A stretch of 64,000 nt of DNA from Peribacillus cavernae (GTDB lineage Bacteria > Bacillota > Bacilli > Bacillales > DSM-1321): positions 117,316 through 181,315 of the forward strand of contig NZ_RYZZ01000015.1 of assembly GCF_003989135.1 (NCBI RefSeq), given 5' to 3'. The notes under the pieces were generated by a model. The model was given only the letters and a program-made list of their open reading frames with translations. It had not been told where the DNA came from and did not search any database. The position numbers and the translations under genes are program-made. Positions 45,741-55,010 of this stretch are shown here, in pieces; the stretch's first letter is position 1; each line of letters starts with the position of its first letter.

Positions 45741-47423
45741 ATGAAAGAATGGTGGAGAAAATCTACAGTCTATCAAATTTATCCCAAAAGCTTTAATGAT
45801 ACTACCGGGAATGGAACCGGCGATATCAATGGAATCATTGAGAAGCTCGATTACTTAAAGGAACTCGGGATTGATGTCATCTGGCTTACGCCAATTTATA
45901 AGTCTCCTCAGCGTGATAATGGCTATGACATCAGCGATTATTACGCGATACAGGAAGAATACGGATCCATGGAAGACTTCAACCGTTTGCTTACCGAAGC
46001 GCACGAGAGAGGGTTAAAAATCATTATGGATCTAGTGGTGAACCATACATCGACTGAACATCAGTGGTTTAAGGAAGCAAATGAATCCAAAGAAAGCCCA
46101 TACCGGGATTATTACATTTGGAAAGACCCTGTGGACGGTAAAGAACCAAACAACTGGGTTTCTAAATTCGGCGGATCTGCCTGGAAGCTTAATGAAAAAA
46201 CGGGACAATACTATTTACATCTGTTTGATGTGACACAAGGGGACCTGAACTGGGAAAATGAGGCGGTCAGAAAAGAAGTGTATGACATGATGCACTTCTG
46301 GTTTAATAAGGGAATCGACGGCTTCCGGCTTGATGTGATCAATTTAATCTCCAAGGACCAGAAGTTCCCGAATGATGACGGCGCCACACCTCCCGGAGAT
46401 GGCCGGAAGTTTTATACAGACGGTCCGCGTGTCCATGAATTCCTTCATGAAATGAATGAAAAAGTACTTTCTAAATACGAAAGTATCACTGTCGGAGAAA
46501 TGTCTTCAACGACAATTGAAGACTGCGTTCAATATTCGAATCCGGAAAGCAAAGAGCTGAGCATGACCTTCAACTTCCATCATTTAAAGGTCGATTACCC
46601 AAATGGGGAAAAATGGGCGATCGGTGATGTTGACTTTTCCGCACTTAAAACCATCTTGTCAAAATGGCAGATGGAGATGAATCGAGGCGGGGGCTGGAAT
46701 GCCTTATTCTGGTGCAATCACGACCAGCCGCGAATTGTTACCCGCTATGGAAATGATGGTAGATTCCATAAACAATCAGCGAAAATGCTGGCAACTATAA
46801 TCCATATGATGCAGGGTACACCTTATATCTTCCAGGGTGAAGAGTTCGGGATGACTAATCCAAAGTTTGAAACGATTGACCAATACCGTGACGTCGAAAC
46901 ATTGAACTACTATGAAATAATGAAAGGACAGGGAAAACCAGAGAGTGAAATCATCGAAATCATTAAACAAAAGTCACGTGATAATTCCCGGACGCCGGTC
47001 CAATGGAATGAGTCTGCAAATGCCGGCTTCACGATAGGTACTCCATGGATCGATGTAGCTGTCAATTACCCTGTCATCAATGCGGAAAAAGCGTTGGCCG
47101 AAGAGGACTCGATCTTCTACCATTACCAAAAATTGATCGCACTTCGTAAGGAATACGATATTATTACCTATGGGGATTATCAACTTCTCTTCCCGGAACA
47201 CGAGGAATTGTTTGTCTATAAACGGGAACAAGAAGAGGACATTCTATTATCTATCAACAATTTCTATGAAAAAGAAGTCCTGCTCGATCTTTCTGAAAGC
47301 CTCAATAAGAGAGGTTTCGATGTCAGCGTGTTGATTTCTAATTACCCAGATTCCCCTGAACTTGAAAGCCAAATGAGATTCCGTCCATATGAGTCAGTCG
47401 TTTATCATCTAAAAAAGAAATGA
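45741..47423 (+). CDS. treA: Trehalose-6-phosphate hydrolase (alpha,alpha-phosphotrehalase)
   Basis: A 560-residue GH13 enzyme splitting trehalose-6-phosphate into glucose and glucose-6-phosphate. It begins MKEWWRKSTVYQIYPKSFND. GH13 regions: DLVVNHTSTEH, GIDGFRLDVINLIS with the nucleophile Asp, ITVGEM with the acid/base Glu, and WCNHDQPRIV with the third Asp. ATG at 45741 matches the TreA N-terminus (561 aa in B. subtilis) better than ATG at 45726. It follows treP by 110 bp and precedes treR. Confidence 0.92.
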   Translation: MKEWWRKSTVYQIYPKSFNDTTGNGTGDINGIIEKLDYLKELGIDVIWLTPIYKSPQRDNGYDISDYYAIQEEYGSMEDFNRLLTEAHERGLKIIMDLVVNHTSTEHQWFKEANESKESPYRDYYIWKDPVDGKEPNNWVSKFGGSAWKLNEKTGQYYLHLFDVTQGDLNWENEAVRKEVYDMMHFWFNKGIDGFRLDVINLISKDQKFPNDDGATPPGDGRKFYTDGPRVHEFLHEMNEKVLSKYESITVGEMSSTTIEDCVQYSNPESKELSMTFNFHHLKVDYPNGEKWAIGDVDFSALKTILSKWQMEMNRGGGWNALFWCNHDQPRIVTRYGNDGRFHKQSAKMLATIIHMMQGTPYIFQGEEFGMTNPKFETIDQYRDVETLNYYEIMKGQGKPESEIIEIIKQKSRDNSRTPVQWNESANAGFTIGTPWIDVAVNYPVINAEKALAEEDSIFYHYQKLIALRKEYDIITYGDYQLLFPEHEELFVYKREQEEDILLSINNFYEKEVLLDLSESLNKRGFDVSVLISNYPDSPELESQMRFRPYESVVYHLKKK

Positions 47424-47446
47424 TAAAATGATGTTGGTGATGATTA

Positions 47447-48157
47447 ATGAAAAATAAATTCATGAAAGTATATGAAGAAATTGCAGCCCAAATCCAGCAG
47501 GGAATTCTTATGGCCGGTTCCCTGCTGCCATCAGAGAATGAATTAACGGCCCATTACAAAACGTCCAGAGAGACTATCAGGAAGGCATTGAATCTGCTTT
47601 CGGAAGAAGGGTATATCCACAAGGTGCAAGGCAAGGGATCGATCGTGCTGGATGTGAAAAGGTTTGACTTCCCGATTTCCGGACTTACCAGCTTTAAAGA
47701 AGTGACCCAAAAAATGGGACAGCGTGCGAAAACGCATGTTGTCCTTCTGGAAAGGAAAATTCCTGAGTCTTATATCAAGGAACAATTGAAGCTCGATGAA
47801 ACCGAACTGGTTTGGGACTTAACCCGAGTCCGGGAAATAGATGGCGAAAGAATCATTCTTGATAAGGACTATCTCACAGAGAAAGTCGTTCCGTTTATCA
47901 CAGAAGAAATTTGCCGGCATTCAATCTATGAATATTTGGAAGGCGAACTTGGGTTGTCCATCTCTTTTGCAAAAAAGGTAATAACCGTCGAAGAGCCAAC
48001 AGAGGAAGACAAGAGACATTTGGATTTAACAGGCTTTCAAAACATGGTTGTTGTAAAAAACTATGTGTATCTTGATGATGCGAGCTTATTTCAATATACG
48101 GAATCACGCCACCGTCCGGATAAATTCCGTTTTGTCGACTTTGCAAGAAGGAAATAG
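47447..48157 (+). CDS. treR: Trehalose operon repressor, GntR family
   Basis: A 236-residue GntR/HutC regulator. The N-terminal winged helix (1-~70) has MAGSLLPSENELTAHYKTSR and ETIRKALNLLSEEGYIHKVQ followed by GKGSIV. The C-terminal UTRA effector domain covers ~90-230, probably binding trehalose-6-phosphate. The gene closes the tre operon, as in B. subtilis. Its targets are likely the two TGTATATACA sites upstream of treP. Start ATG at 47447; the upstream GTTGGTGATTA is a modest ribosome site. Confidence 0.9.
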   Translation: MKNKFMKVYEEIAAQIQQGILMAGSLLPSENELTAHYKTSRETIRKALNLLSEEGYIHKVQGKGSIVLDVKRFDFPISGLTSFKEVTQKMGQRAKTHVVLLERKIPESYIKEQLKLDETELVWDLTRVREIDGERIILDKDYLTEKVVPFITEEICRHSIYEYLEGELGLSISFAKKVITVEEPTEEDKRHLDLTGFQNMVVVKNYVYLDDASLFQYTESRHRPDKFRFVDFARRK

Positions 48158-48261
48158 GCTAAACTTGCCCATGACTGGCCCAGTTTAACCACCTTTTCTG
48201 ATAACAAGGGCATTACTTTTATTGCAAATAGATTAAAAATAAAGATTCTAGTTAGATCCAT

Positions 48262-48286
48262 GTTAGGAGCTCTCTCTATCGGGTAT
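48262..48286 (+). promoter_or_regulatory. Sigma-B-type promoter
   Basis: GTTAGG and GGGTAT with a 13-bp spacer. The -10 is perfect for sigma B (GTTTAA-N12-14-GGGTAT) and the -35 matches 4 of 6. It lies 44 bp upstream of a general stress gene. Confidence 0.65.
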
Positions 48287-48329
48287 CTATGGAGTAGATG
48301 CAAATTATTCGATAGGAGGATGATTTAAG

Positions 48330-48911
48330 ATGGATAAACGAGTAATTGGAGTTTATGAGAATGGTGACGATGCAGTCCGTGCTGTTGAGGAATTAAAGGC
48401 TCAAGGCTATGACCAAGATGATATATCTGTAGTTGCAAAAGATCGCGATGAAGTTGATGCTGTAAATGAAGAAACAGGGACGAAAACAGAGGAAGGCCTC
48501 GCAGCTGGGGCAGCTACAGGCGGGTTGTTCGGAGGAGCTGCAGGCCTGTTGGCAGGTGTAGGAGCGCTGGCAATTCCGGGAATCGGCCCGATATTGGCTG
48601 CAGGCCCGATAGCGGCTACATTAACAGGTGCGGCTGTCGGCGCGGGAACAGGCGGACTTGCCGGTGCATTGATAGGTATGGGTATTCCCGATGACGAAGC
48701 CGACCGATATGAGCGCGATGTGAAAGAAGGGAAGCTGCTCGTATTATTAGATCCGGATGCCAGAAAAACGGACAGAGGTCTAAATGACTTGAACAGAACC
48801 GACGATACGTATACAACCGGTACGAGGGAACAGCGGGATGGAAGTATTAATCCGAATAGGAATTTCAGATCTGACACAAACAATGCCAATGATTCTTTGC
48901 GTAAATATTAA
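48330..48911 (+). CDS. General stress protein (GSP17M/YflT domain)
   Basis: A 193-residue protein with an N-terminal YflT/GSP17M-type domain (RVIGVYENGDDAVRAVEELK then AQGYDQDDISVVAKDRDEV). A glycine/alanine-rich central segment follows (~55-120: GAATGGLFGGAAGLLAGVGA and similar), which could lie in or on the membrane. VKEGKLLVLLD follows, and the polar tail is rich in Asn, Asp and Arg. Similar proteins are sigma-B-controlled; the promoter upstream fits. The molecular function is unknown. Start ATG at 48330 after TAGGAGGATG. Confidence 0.82.
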   Translation: MDKRVIGVYENGDDAVRAVEELKAQGYDQDDISVVAKDRDEVDAVNEETGTKTEEGLAAGAATGGLFGGAAGLLAGVGALAIPGIGPILAAGPIAATLTGAAVGAGTGGLAGALIGMGIPDDEADRYERDVKEGKLLVLLDPDARKTDRGLNDLNRTDDTYTTGTREQRDGSINPNRNFRSDTNNANDSLRKY

Positions 48912-48975
48912 GTAAAAGTAAGAATTAACGGCTGCATCTTTATTTGGCTAAAGCTGACAAAGTGTACGTAAAACA

Positions 48976-49038
48976 AAGAGGCTGTCTTTAGAAGGTCGTT
49001 GAATAACGACTTTTCTATGAGTAGCCTCTTTTTTTAGG
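48976..49038 (+). terminator. Terminator of the stress protein gene
   Basis: AAAGAGGCT pairs with AGCCTCTTT across a loop that holds a second small hairpin (GTCGTT/AACGAC). TTTTTT follows. Confidence 0.75.
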
Positions 49039-49155
49039 CCTATTAATATTGACTGAGATTAAACATGAAAGAAAAAGGGTATTATATAAAAATAAGAAAT
49101 AACTCAATATAAATAACAACCACACGATCGTAGCTGGAAATGAAAAACATTTTCA

Positions 49156-49194
49156 GAGACTGTCCCAAAAGTATTTTTTTGGAACGGTCTCTTT
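49156..49194 (-). terminator. Bidirectional terminator of the molybdoenzyme gene
   Basis: AGAGAC-GTTCC pairs with GG-AC-GTCTCT around an A/T-rich loop, 12 bp after the stop codon on the minus strand. Confidence 0.65.
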
Positions 49195-49205
49195 ATTTTT
49201 AGAAA

Positions 49206-51245
49206 TTAAGCTTTACCAGCATGTACCCGCCCGGAAAAAAAGGTGGCTCCGCCGCCCATATCGGCGATGCGGTCGGGTGTGAGGGCATTTACGAGTTGTT
49301 TCGCTCCCGGCCTATCCGCCCAGAGTCCCTGGCTCACCAAAACTCCTGGTAGTACGTTCTCGCCAACCGCTGTTTTCAATTCGCATTCTCCACGATGATT
49401 ATGGATCCGTACGATATCGCCATCTCCAATGCCTAACCGGCGGGCATCCTTAACATTCATGTGCAATCTAGGTTCCTTTTCAAGGGCAACATGCCTTGTG
49501 TTATTAGAGAACGTAGAGTTTAGGAAATGGTGATTTGGCGCAGGGATAAAAAGGAACGGCAGATCGCCGTCATCAGCGATAGGGTTGTAGACTGGCAATG
49601 GGTCATATCCATCCTTAAGCATTTGTTTAGAGTACAGCTCTATTTTTCCGCTTGGCGTCGAAAGCTTGCCGGGAAAAAGCGGAGTGATCTTTGCTTTCAC
49701 AAACTGGTTCTCCAAAAGGTTTTGTAAGGAGATACCTTCTAAATAAGGATTATATGGATTATCCAATGCTTGCTCAATCATATCCTCTTCGGAATCTTTA
49801 AAAGCCTGCTCATCGAATCCCATGCCGTCTGCCAGCAGTTTGAAAACGTCTGTATTAGATTTTGATTCCCCGTAGACTTCCGTAACCGGCTGTTGAATCT
49901 GCATATAATTATGCCAATAAGAGGCATAAAAATCCATCGTTTCAAAAGAAGCTGCTGCCGGGAGAACAATATCCGCGAAAGCTGCCGTCTCGGTTAAAAA
50001 TAAGTCATGGACGACGGTGAATAAATCTTCACGCATTAACCCTTCGCGTACTTTGTTAGCATCCGGGGCAACCACAGCCGGGTTGGAATTATAGACAAAT
50101 AAGGAACGAATCGGATCCTCTGTTTCGAGCAGCGCTTTCCCGATAGCGTTCATGTTAATGCTGCGGGTCGCTTTATTTTTCAGTAAATCCGGACGTTGAA
50201 GAGCCCTGGCATTGTGAGACAGGTAAACCGAATTCCCTTTAATTGCTCCACCGCCTTTCACCCGCCATTGTCCGGTTATGCCTGGCAAGCACGATATAGT
50301 CCGCACACACATCCCTCCATTATCATGGTGCTGGATCCCGTTTCCGATCCGGATAAAAGCAGGAGATATTTGCCCATACATCCTTGCCAATCTATAAATG
50401 TCCTCAACCGGAACACCCGTAATCGCCGATACAGTCTGAGGATCATATTGAAGGACATGCTGCCGCAGTTCCTCGGCACCCACCGTATATTTCTCCAGGA
50501 AATCCGCATCTTCCATCTTTTCTGCGAATAAAACATGCATGATCCCGAGGGCAAGCGCACTGTCTGTTCCCGGCAGAATTGGAATGAACCAGTCCGCCCA
50601 GCGCCCCGTCTGGTTTTTATGAACATCAATCACAACGATTTTGGCGCCGTTTTTCCGTGCCTGCTGTGCAATCGTAACCTGATGCATATTCGTGCTTACG
50701 GCATTGACTCCCCAAAAAATGAAAAGCTTCGAATGAATCGTATCCTCAGGATCAACCCCGATGGAGCCACCCATCGTATATCGATAGCCGCTGCTGCCCG
50801 CAGAATTACAAATCGAGCGCTCCAGCCGGCTTGCTCCAAGGCGGTTGAAAAAGCGCCGGTCCATGCCTTCCGCGCTAAGATTCCCCATATTCCCATAAAA
50901 ACTGTAAGGAAGAATGCTCTCAGGTCCATTTTGATTGATAAGATCCTTCCATTTAGAGGTTATCGTATCAATTGCCTCTTCCCAGCTGATCCGTTCAAAT
51001 TTACCATCACCTTTGTTTCCGATTCTTTTCAATGGGTATTGCATGCGTTTCGGATCGTATAGCCGGGCGGTCATATTCCGGACTTTATTGCAGATATTCC
51101 CCTTCGTTACAGGATGGTCCGGATCTCCTTCCACTTTGATGATTTTCCCATTCTTTTTATGAAGCAGCAGCCCGCATTGATCGGGGCAATCGAGCGAACA
51201 AACCGATGGAAATACGCCATCAAGTTGATTGATATATGAATTCAT
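49206..51245 (-). CDS. yoaE: Molybdopterin oxidoreductase (YoaE-like)
   Basis: A 679-residue DMSO-reductase-family enzyme binding bis-MGD molybdenum. The N-terminal 4Fe-4S motif is VCSLDCPDQCGLL ... GNICNKV (Cys-x3-Cys-x3-Cys-x~27-Cys). The body has RISWEEAIDTITSKW, FIPILPGTDSALALGIMHVL and FADIVLPAAASFET. The C-terminal molybdopterin dinucleotide domain starts near 555 (LNSTFSNNTRH ... VRIHNHRGECELKTAVGENV). The size matches B. subtilis YoaE (680 aa), whose substrate is not established. There is no Tat signal, so it is cytoplasmic. ATG at 51245 after AGGAG. Confidence 0.87.
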   Translation of the reverse strand: MNSYINQLDGVFPSVCSLDCPDQCGLLLHKKNGKIIKVEGDPDHPVTKGNICNKVRNMTARLYDPKRMQYPLKRIGNKGDGKFERISWEEAIDTITSKWKDLINQNGPESILPYSFYGNMGNLSAEGMDRRFFNRLGASRLERSICNSAGSSGYRYTMGGSIGVDPEDTIHSKLFIFWGVNAVSTNMHQVTIAQQARKNGAKIVVIDVHKNQTGRWADWFIPILPGTDSALALGIMHVLFAEKMEDADFLEKYTVGAEELRQHVLQYDPQTVSAITGVPVEDIYRLARMYGQISPAFIRIGNGIQHHDNGGMCVRTISCLPGITGQWRVKGGGAIKGNSVYLSHNARALQRPDLLKNKATRSINMNAIGKALLETEDPIRSLFVYNSNPAVVAPDANKVREGLMREDLFTVVHDLFLTETAAFADIVLPAAASFETMDFYASYWHNYMQIQQPVTEVYGESKSNTDVFKLLADGMGFDEQAFKDSEEDMIEQALDNPYNPYLEGISLQNLLENQFVKAKITPLFPGKLSTPSGKIELYSKQMLKDGYDPLPVYNPIADDGDLPFLFIPAPNHHFLNSTFSNNTRHVALEKEPRLHMNVKDARRLGIGDGDIVRIHNHRGECELKTAVGENVLPGVLVSQGLWADRPGAKQLVNALTPDRIADMGGGATFFSGRVHAGKA

Positions 51246-51472
51246 TTTAGATACTCCTAATCATCAAGAATAGTAGTCAGCAGTCTGGATATCTGAAACT
51301 CAAGTTAGACTGGCAGTTTATTCTCTATAATAAGATAACTCTCATTTTCTATCAATAGAACTGTTTGTAAACGCGTTTCAATAATCCGAAAATTATTAAC
51401 AATTGTTCCACTTTCTGCTAATCTCTAATTGGGGACTCATTTTTTAACATCTGCGAATAAAGGGGGATTTTT

Positions 51473-52566
51473 ATGGAATATGGGGTCATTATTTCGATTG
51501 CCATCTATATGATTGGAATGCTTTTGATTGGCTATGTCGCCTACAGGCGCACTGCCAACCTGACCGATTACATGCTTGGGGGGCGTAATCTCGGGCCTGC
51601 TGTAACGGCCTTGAGTGCAGGGGCATCCGATATGAGCGGTTGGCTGCTAATGGGCCTTCCGGGTGCGATGTATGTAAGTGGATTGAGCAGCGGCTGGATT
51701 GTGGTGGGTCTATGTGCAGGTGCCTATCTAAACTGGCTTTATGTTGCACCACGTTTACGAACATATACAGAGGTTGCTAATAATTCGATTACCATTCCAG
51801 ACTTTTTTGAAAACCGTTTCAAAGATAACTCAAGGATATTGCGAATCACTTCAGCGTTAGTCATCTTAATATTTTTTACATTTTATACATCTTCTGGGAT
51901 GGTTTCCGGCGGGCAGCTATTCGAAAGTGCCTTCAACATGAATTATACGACTGGCATTTGGCTTACTGCGAGTGTGGTCATCCTTTATACTTTATTTGGC
52001 GGTTTCCTCGCGGTCAGCTGGACGGACTTCGTACAGGGTACAATCATGTTTATTGCCTTGATTCTTGTACCTATTGTCACTGTTGCAAATATCGGCTGGC
52101 ACAGGAATTATTCCCTTCACTTATCACAGGGTTCTTGCTGGCGGCTATTCTCGCAGCAATCATGAGTACGGTTGCCTCCCAACTATTAGTTACGTCAAGT
52201 GCTCTGACAGAGGACTTTTACAAAGCATTTATCAGACGTGACGCTTCCGATAAGGAATTGGTGCTTGTAGGGCGGCTTGCTGTATTGGCAGTCTCTCTGA
52301 TAGCCCTGGTTCTCGCCTTGAATCCGAATGAGACAATCCTGAATCTCGTCGGATATGCCTGGGCAGGATTTGGCGCTGCATTTGGTCCAGTTGTGCTACT
52401 GAGCCTTTATTGGAAGCGGATGACCAAAATGGGGGCATTGGTCGGAATGATTGTCGGCGCTGTCACAGTTATTGTCTGGGAACAAATAGATACATTTAAA
52501 GATGTATATGAAATCATACCTGGCTTTATTGCCGGTACGATCAGTTTTCAATATATTCCCTCCTGA
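51473..52566 (+). pseudogene. Sodium:proline symporter (PutP/OpuE), deleted and frameshifted
   Basis: The first ~210 codons are a good PutP/OpuE N-terminus ([60 protein letters not shown]). After VANIGW at ~52098 the frame changes and the C-terminal part follows at once: [20 protein letters not shown], then [20 protein letters not shown]. About 110-130 residues spanning several helices are missing. The end is also short ([13 protein letters not shown]). It cannot make a functional carrier. Confidence 0.85.
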
Positions 52567-52587
52567 TTTATTAATGTGATACAGTTA

Positions 52588-52618
52588 TTGTAAAAGGTAA
52601 CGTAACGTTACCTTCAAT
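52588..52618 (+). promoter_or_regulatory. MerR-family-like promoter with spacer dyad
   Basis: AAGGTAACGT and ACGTTACCTT are perfect 10-bp arms around one A (52594-52614). The dyad almost fills a 19-bp spacer between TTGTAA (52588) and TTCAAT (52613). A long spacer with a dyad is the arrangement used by MerR-type regulators. Confidence 0.5.
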
Positions 52619-52640
52619 ACTTATTTTAGGAGATTGTATA

Positions 52641-52900
52641 ATGAGTTTTTTTCAACAGGTGAGGTATCGTTAAAGCATACAAACACGATATTAAACAGTA
52701 TAGAAATTGAAGGAGAACTGAATTGGGAGCATTTGTTTCCAATTATAAAAAGCCATGAAAACACTGATACACAGGAAACCAGAGAGAAGGTTTGGAAACA
52801 GTTATTTAATTCTTTAGGGTTATATCCAGTTAGTAACGAAGTAATTCATTTTATCGAAGAGTCTGTAAACCTTTATGAAAAGATCCACGTGCCAAACTAA
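52641..52900 (+). CDS. Small hypothetical protein with a possible frame problem at its start
   Basis: About 86 residues of unknown function (TGEVSLKHTNTILNSIEIEG, ELNWEHLFPIIKSHENTDTQ, FNSLGLYPVSNEVIHFIEES). The open frame reaches back to TTG at 52634, but the ribosome site TTAGGAGA (52629-52632) is too close to it and well placed for ATG at 52641. From that ATG the seven-T run (52645-52651) puts the ribosome into a frame that stops after 10 codons. With eight T the protein would read MSFFSTGEVSLKH. A real frameshift, slippage, or a sequencing error are all possible. Confidence 0.5.
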
Positions 52901-53029
52901 ATCTATAAGATAATTCAACTGTCGCATATTTACAGTCAGTAAAAAACATGTTAAATTAATGAATTGCTATTAATGCTGAAAATACAGGCTTGATATAAAA
53001 TCTGGGCCTACCACTTAAAGGAGACACTT

Positions 53030-54166
53030 ATGCCTGATACACCACAATTTATTTCAACTATGAAACCGTTTATACAAAGGTCCTGGGAAAAAGCAGGGTT
53101 TGAGCAGGGGACCCCAATACAGCTTAAAGCCATCCCGCTGATTGCAGAAGGAAAGGATCTTATTGCCGAATCACCTACCGGAACAGGGAAAACACTTGCT
53201 TATTTGCTGCCGTTGCTCGAAAAAATCGATCCCGAAAAAAAATCGATCCAGGCGGTCATCCTGGCATCATCGCGTGAATTGGTGATGCAGATTGCCGAGG
53301 AAATTAGAATTTGGTCTGAAGGAAGTGACATTAGCGGAGCAGCTTTTATCGGCGGCGCTAATGTAAAAAGACAGCTTGAGAAGCTAAAAAAACGGCCCCA
53401 AATCATTGCTGGAACTCCGGGCCGTATCTATGAATTGATTGCCCAGAAAAAAATTAAGATGCATGAAGTTAAAACGATGGTGCTTGATGAAGGCGATCAA
53501 TTGCTTGTTTCTGAGCATATCGGTACCATCCACAATATAGTTAAATCAACACTAAAAGATCGGCAAGTACTGATGTTTTCCGCCACTTTGCCAGCTCACA
53601 CTGAAAAGTTGGCCCAAGAATTAACAAATAAGCCGGAAACAATCAGAATCGGGAGAGATGAAAACATCCAGTCAAAGGTAGACCATATTTATTTTGTCTC
53701 TGAAAAACGCGACAAAATAAGTATTCTTGAAAAAATTGCACGCTTGAAGGATGTAAAAGGACTGGCCTTCGCAGGTGACATTGCCGAAATAACTGTAATC
53801 AGTGAAAAGTTTGTCTACAAAGGCCTTGAATTAGGGGTTCTCCATGGTGATTCCAGCAAAATGGAACGTGAGAAGTCCCTGAAAAACCTTCGTTCCGGAA
53901 AATCTACGCTGCTTCTAGCGACGGATGTGGCGGCAAGAGGCCTGGATATTAAAGGATTGACCACGGTGATCCATGTTGATCTTCCTGAAAATACAGATCA
54001 ATACGTGCATCGCTCCGGTAGAACGGGGCGTGCCGGTGCAGGCGGAACGGTGATCTCCATAGTGACCGAAAGAGAAGAACGGGAACTGAAAAAAATTACC
54101 CGCGAGCTTGGAATATCCCCGAGTAAAAAGACTTTTTACCGGGGAGAAATTATCGATGCACGATAA
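53030..54166 (+). CDS. yfmL: DEAD-box-type RNA helicase (YfmL-like)
   Basis: A 378-residue superfamily 2 RNA helicase with no C-terminal extension. Q motif GTPIQLKAIP, motif I SPTGTGKT, Ia ASSREL, Ib TPGR, motif II DEGD instead of DEAD, motif III SAT, motif V TDVAARGLD and motif VI HRSGRTGR. Size matches B. subtilis YfmL (376 aa), linked to ribosome assembly and cold growth. ATG at 53030 with AAAGGAGA. The gene has its own terminator. Confidence 0.88.
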   Translation: MPDTPQFISTMKPFIQRSWEKAGFEQGTPIQLKAIPLIAEGKDLIAESPTGTGKTLAYLLPLLEKIDPEKKSIQAVILASSRELVMQIAEEIRIWSEGSDISGAAFIGGANVKRQLEKLKKRPQIIAGTPGRIYELIAQKKIKMHEVKTMVLDEGDQLLVSEHIGTIHNIVKSTLKDRQVLMFSATLPAHTEKLAQELTNKPETIRIGRDENIQSKVDHIYFVSEKRDKISILEKIARLKDVKGLAFAGDIAEITVISEKFVYKGLELGVLHGDSSKMEREKSLKNLRSGKSTLLLATDVAARGLDIKGLTTVIHVDLPENTDQYVHRSGRTGRAGAGGTVISIVTEREERELKKITRELGISPSKKTFYRGEIIDAR

Positions 54167-54167
54167 G

Positions 54168-54195
54168 GAGAAGCCATTTTTTTGGCTCCTTTTGT
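54168..54195 (+). terminator. Terminator of the helicase gene
   Basis: AGGAGAAGCC and GGCTCCTTTT pair around an A/T loop. Confidence 0.65.
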
Positions 54196-54333
54196 GTCAA
54201 ATCTGATACCTTCCGCAATCAATTGTTATATCTCTTTCATTTTTGCTCATAATAAAACTGAAGAATAGCCCAGTTAGTACACTCTATACTTCTTTATAAC
54301 AGGATACTAAAGTTTATGGAAAGGTGGTAAAAC

Positions 54334-54522
54334 ATGCAAAAGCAATTAGGTCTTCACGAAACACTTGAATCGCATGAGATTCTGACGTTTAAAAACAATT
54401 GCGCCGTAAAGTCCTCATCCATGATGGGTCTCGCGAATGATGCTGAACTTAAAAATCTTCTCTCGCTTGATGTGCAACAATCAAAACAAGAAATTGAACA
54501 ATTAGTAAAGTTCTTATCGTAG
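54334..54522 (+). CDS. CotF-type spore coat-related small protein (YraD/YraG-like)
   Basis: A 62-residue helical protein: LGLHETLESHEILTFKNNCA then VKSSSMMGLANDAELKNLL and VQQSKQEIEQLVKFL. It is a paralogue of the small protein at 56935 (HETLELHEMLNFKTTCVVKS). The short member of such a pair lies next to a CotF-type protein in the B. subtilis yra cluster. ATG at 54334, with AGGTGG. Ten bp separate its stop from the next ribosome site region. Confidence 0.75.
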   Translation: MQKQLGLHETLESHEILTFKNNCAVKSSSMMGLANDAELKNLLSLDVQQSKQEIEQLVKFLS

Positions 54523-54535
54523 GGAGGTCATTTTT

Positions 54536-54835
54536 ATGAATGAAGTTAACCAAAACATGACAGGCATGGGTAACATCACCGACCAGGTGATCGCAACCGA
54601 CTTATTAAACAGTGCTAAATCAGGAGTCAAAATGCACTCAGTCGCGGCCACAGAAGCTGCTACCCCTGAACTGAGGGCGGTGCTGATTGAACACTTAAAT
54701 AACGCGATCAACTTTCATGAACAAGTTACTAATTACATGGTTTCCAAAGGGTACTACCATCCATATAATATGAATGAACAAATTAACGTTGACATAACAA
54801 ATGCACAAACAGCTTTAAACTTACCCATGCAATAA
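54536..54835 (+). CDS. CotF-family spore coat protein (YraE/YraF-like)
   Basis: A 99-residue CotF-family protein: ITDQVIATDLLNSAKSGVKM, then ATEAATPELRAVLIEHLNNA and HEQVTNYMVSKGYYHPYNMN. The ferritin-like helix pattern and the YHPYN end segment are the family signature, also seen in the paralogue at 56570 (WMHPYNVND). The start is ATG at 54536, with GGGAGG. It pairs with the 62-residue gene before it. Its role in the spore coat is inferred from the family. Confidence 0.82.
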   Translation: MNEVNQNMTGMGNITDQVIATDLLNSAKSGVKMHSVAATEAATPELRAVLIEHLNNAINFHEQVTNYMVSKGYYHPYNMNEQINVDITNAQTALNLPMQ

Positions 54836-54868
54836 TAAAAAAAAAAGGGGTGTTTTAAAAGCCCTTGA

Positions 54869-54909
54869 AAAAACGCACTGGGAATTTCAATTTCCTAGTG
54901 CGTTTTTTT
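54869..54909 (+). terminator. Terminator of the coat gene pair
   Basis: AAAACGCACT and AGTGCGTTTT pair, extended by GGAAA/TTTCC, with seven T behind. Confidence 0.85.
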
Positions 54910-55010
54910 GTGGATGATTAATGTTCTCCCTGAATTTCAGTTCTATTGAAAAGTGTTCATTAATAGACAAATTGCGTCTTTACTTGATGATTGAATAGTT
55001 TGCACTTAAT

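Noticed and set aside
50535..51062. 175-codon plus-strand ORF opposite the molybdoenzyme
   Set aside because: Shadow of the conserved 4Fe-4S/molybdopterin reading frame; arginine-rich, no domain.
51368..51384. Possible cre site upstream of the molybdoenzyme gene (TGTAAACGCGTTTCA)
   Set aside because: The halves are one base too far apart and two consensus positions fail. It was left out of the feature list.
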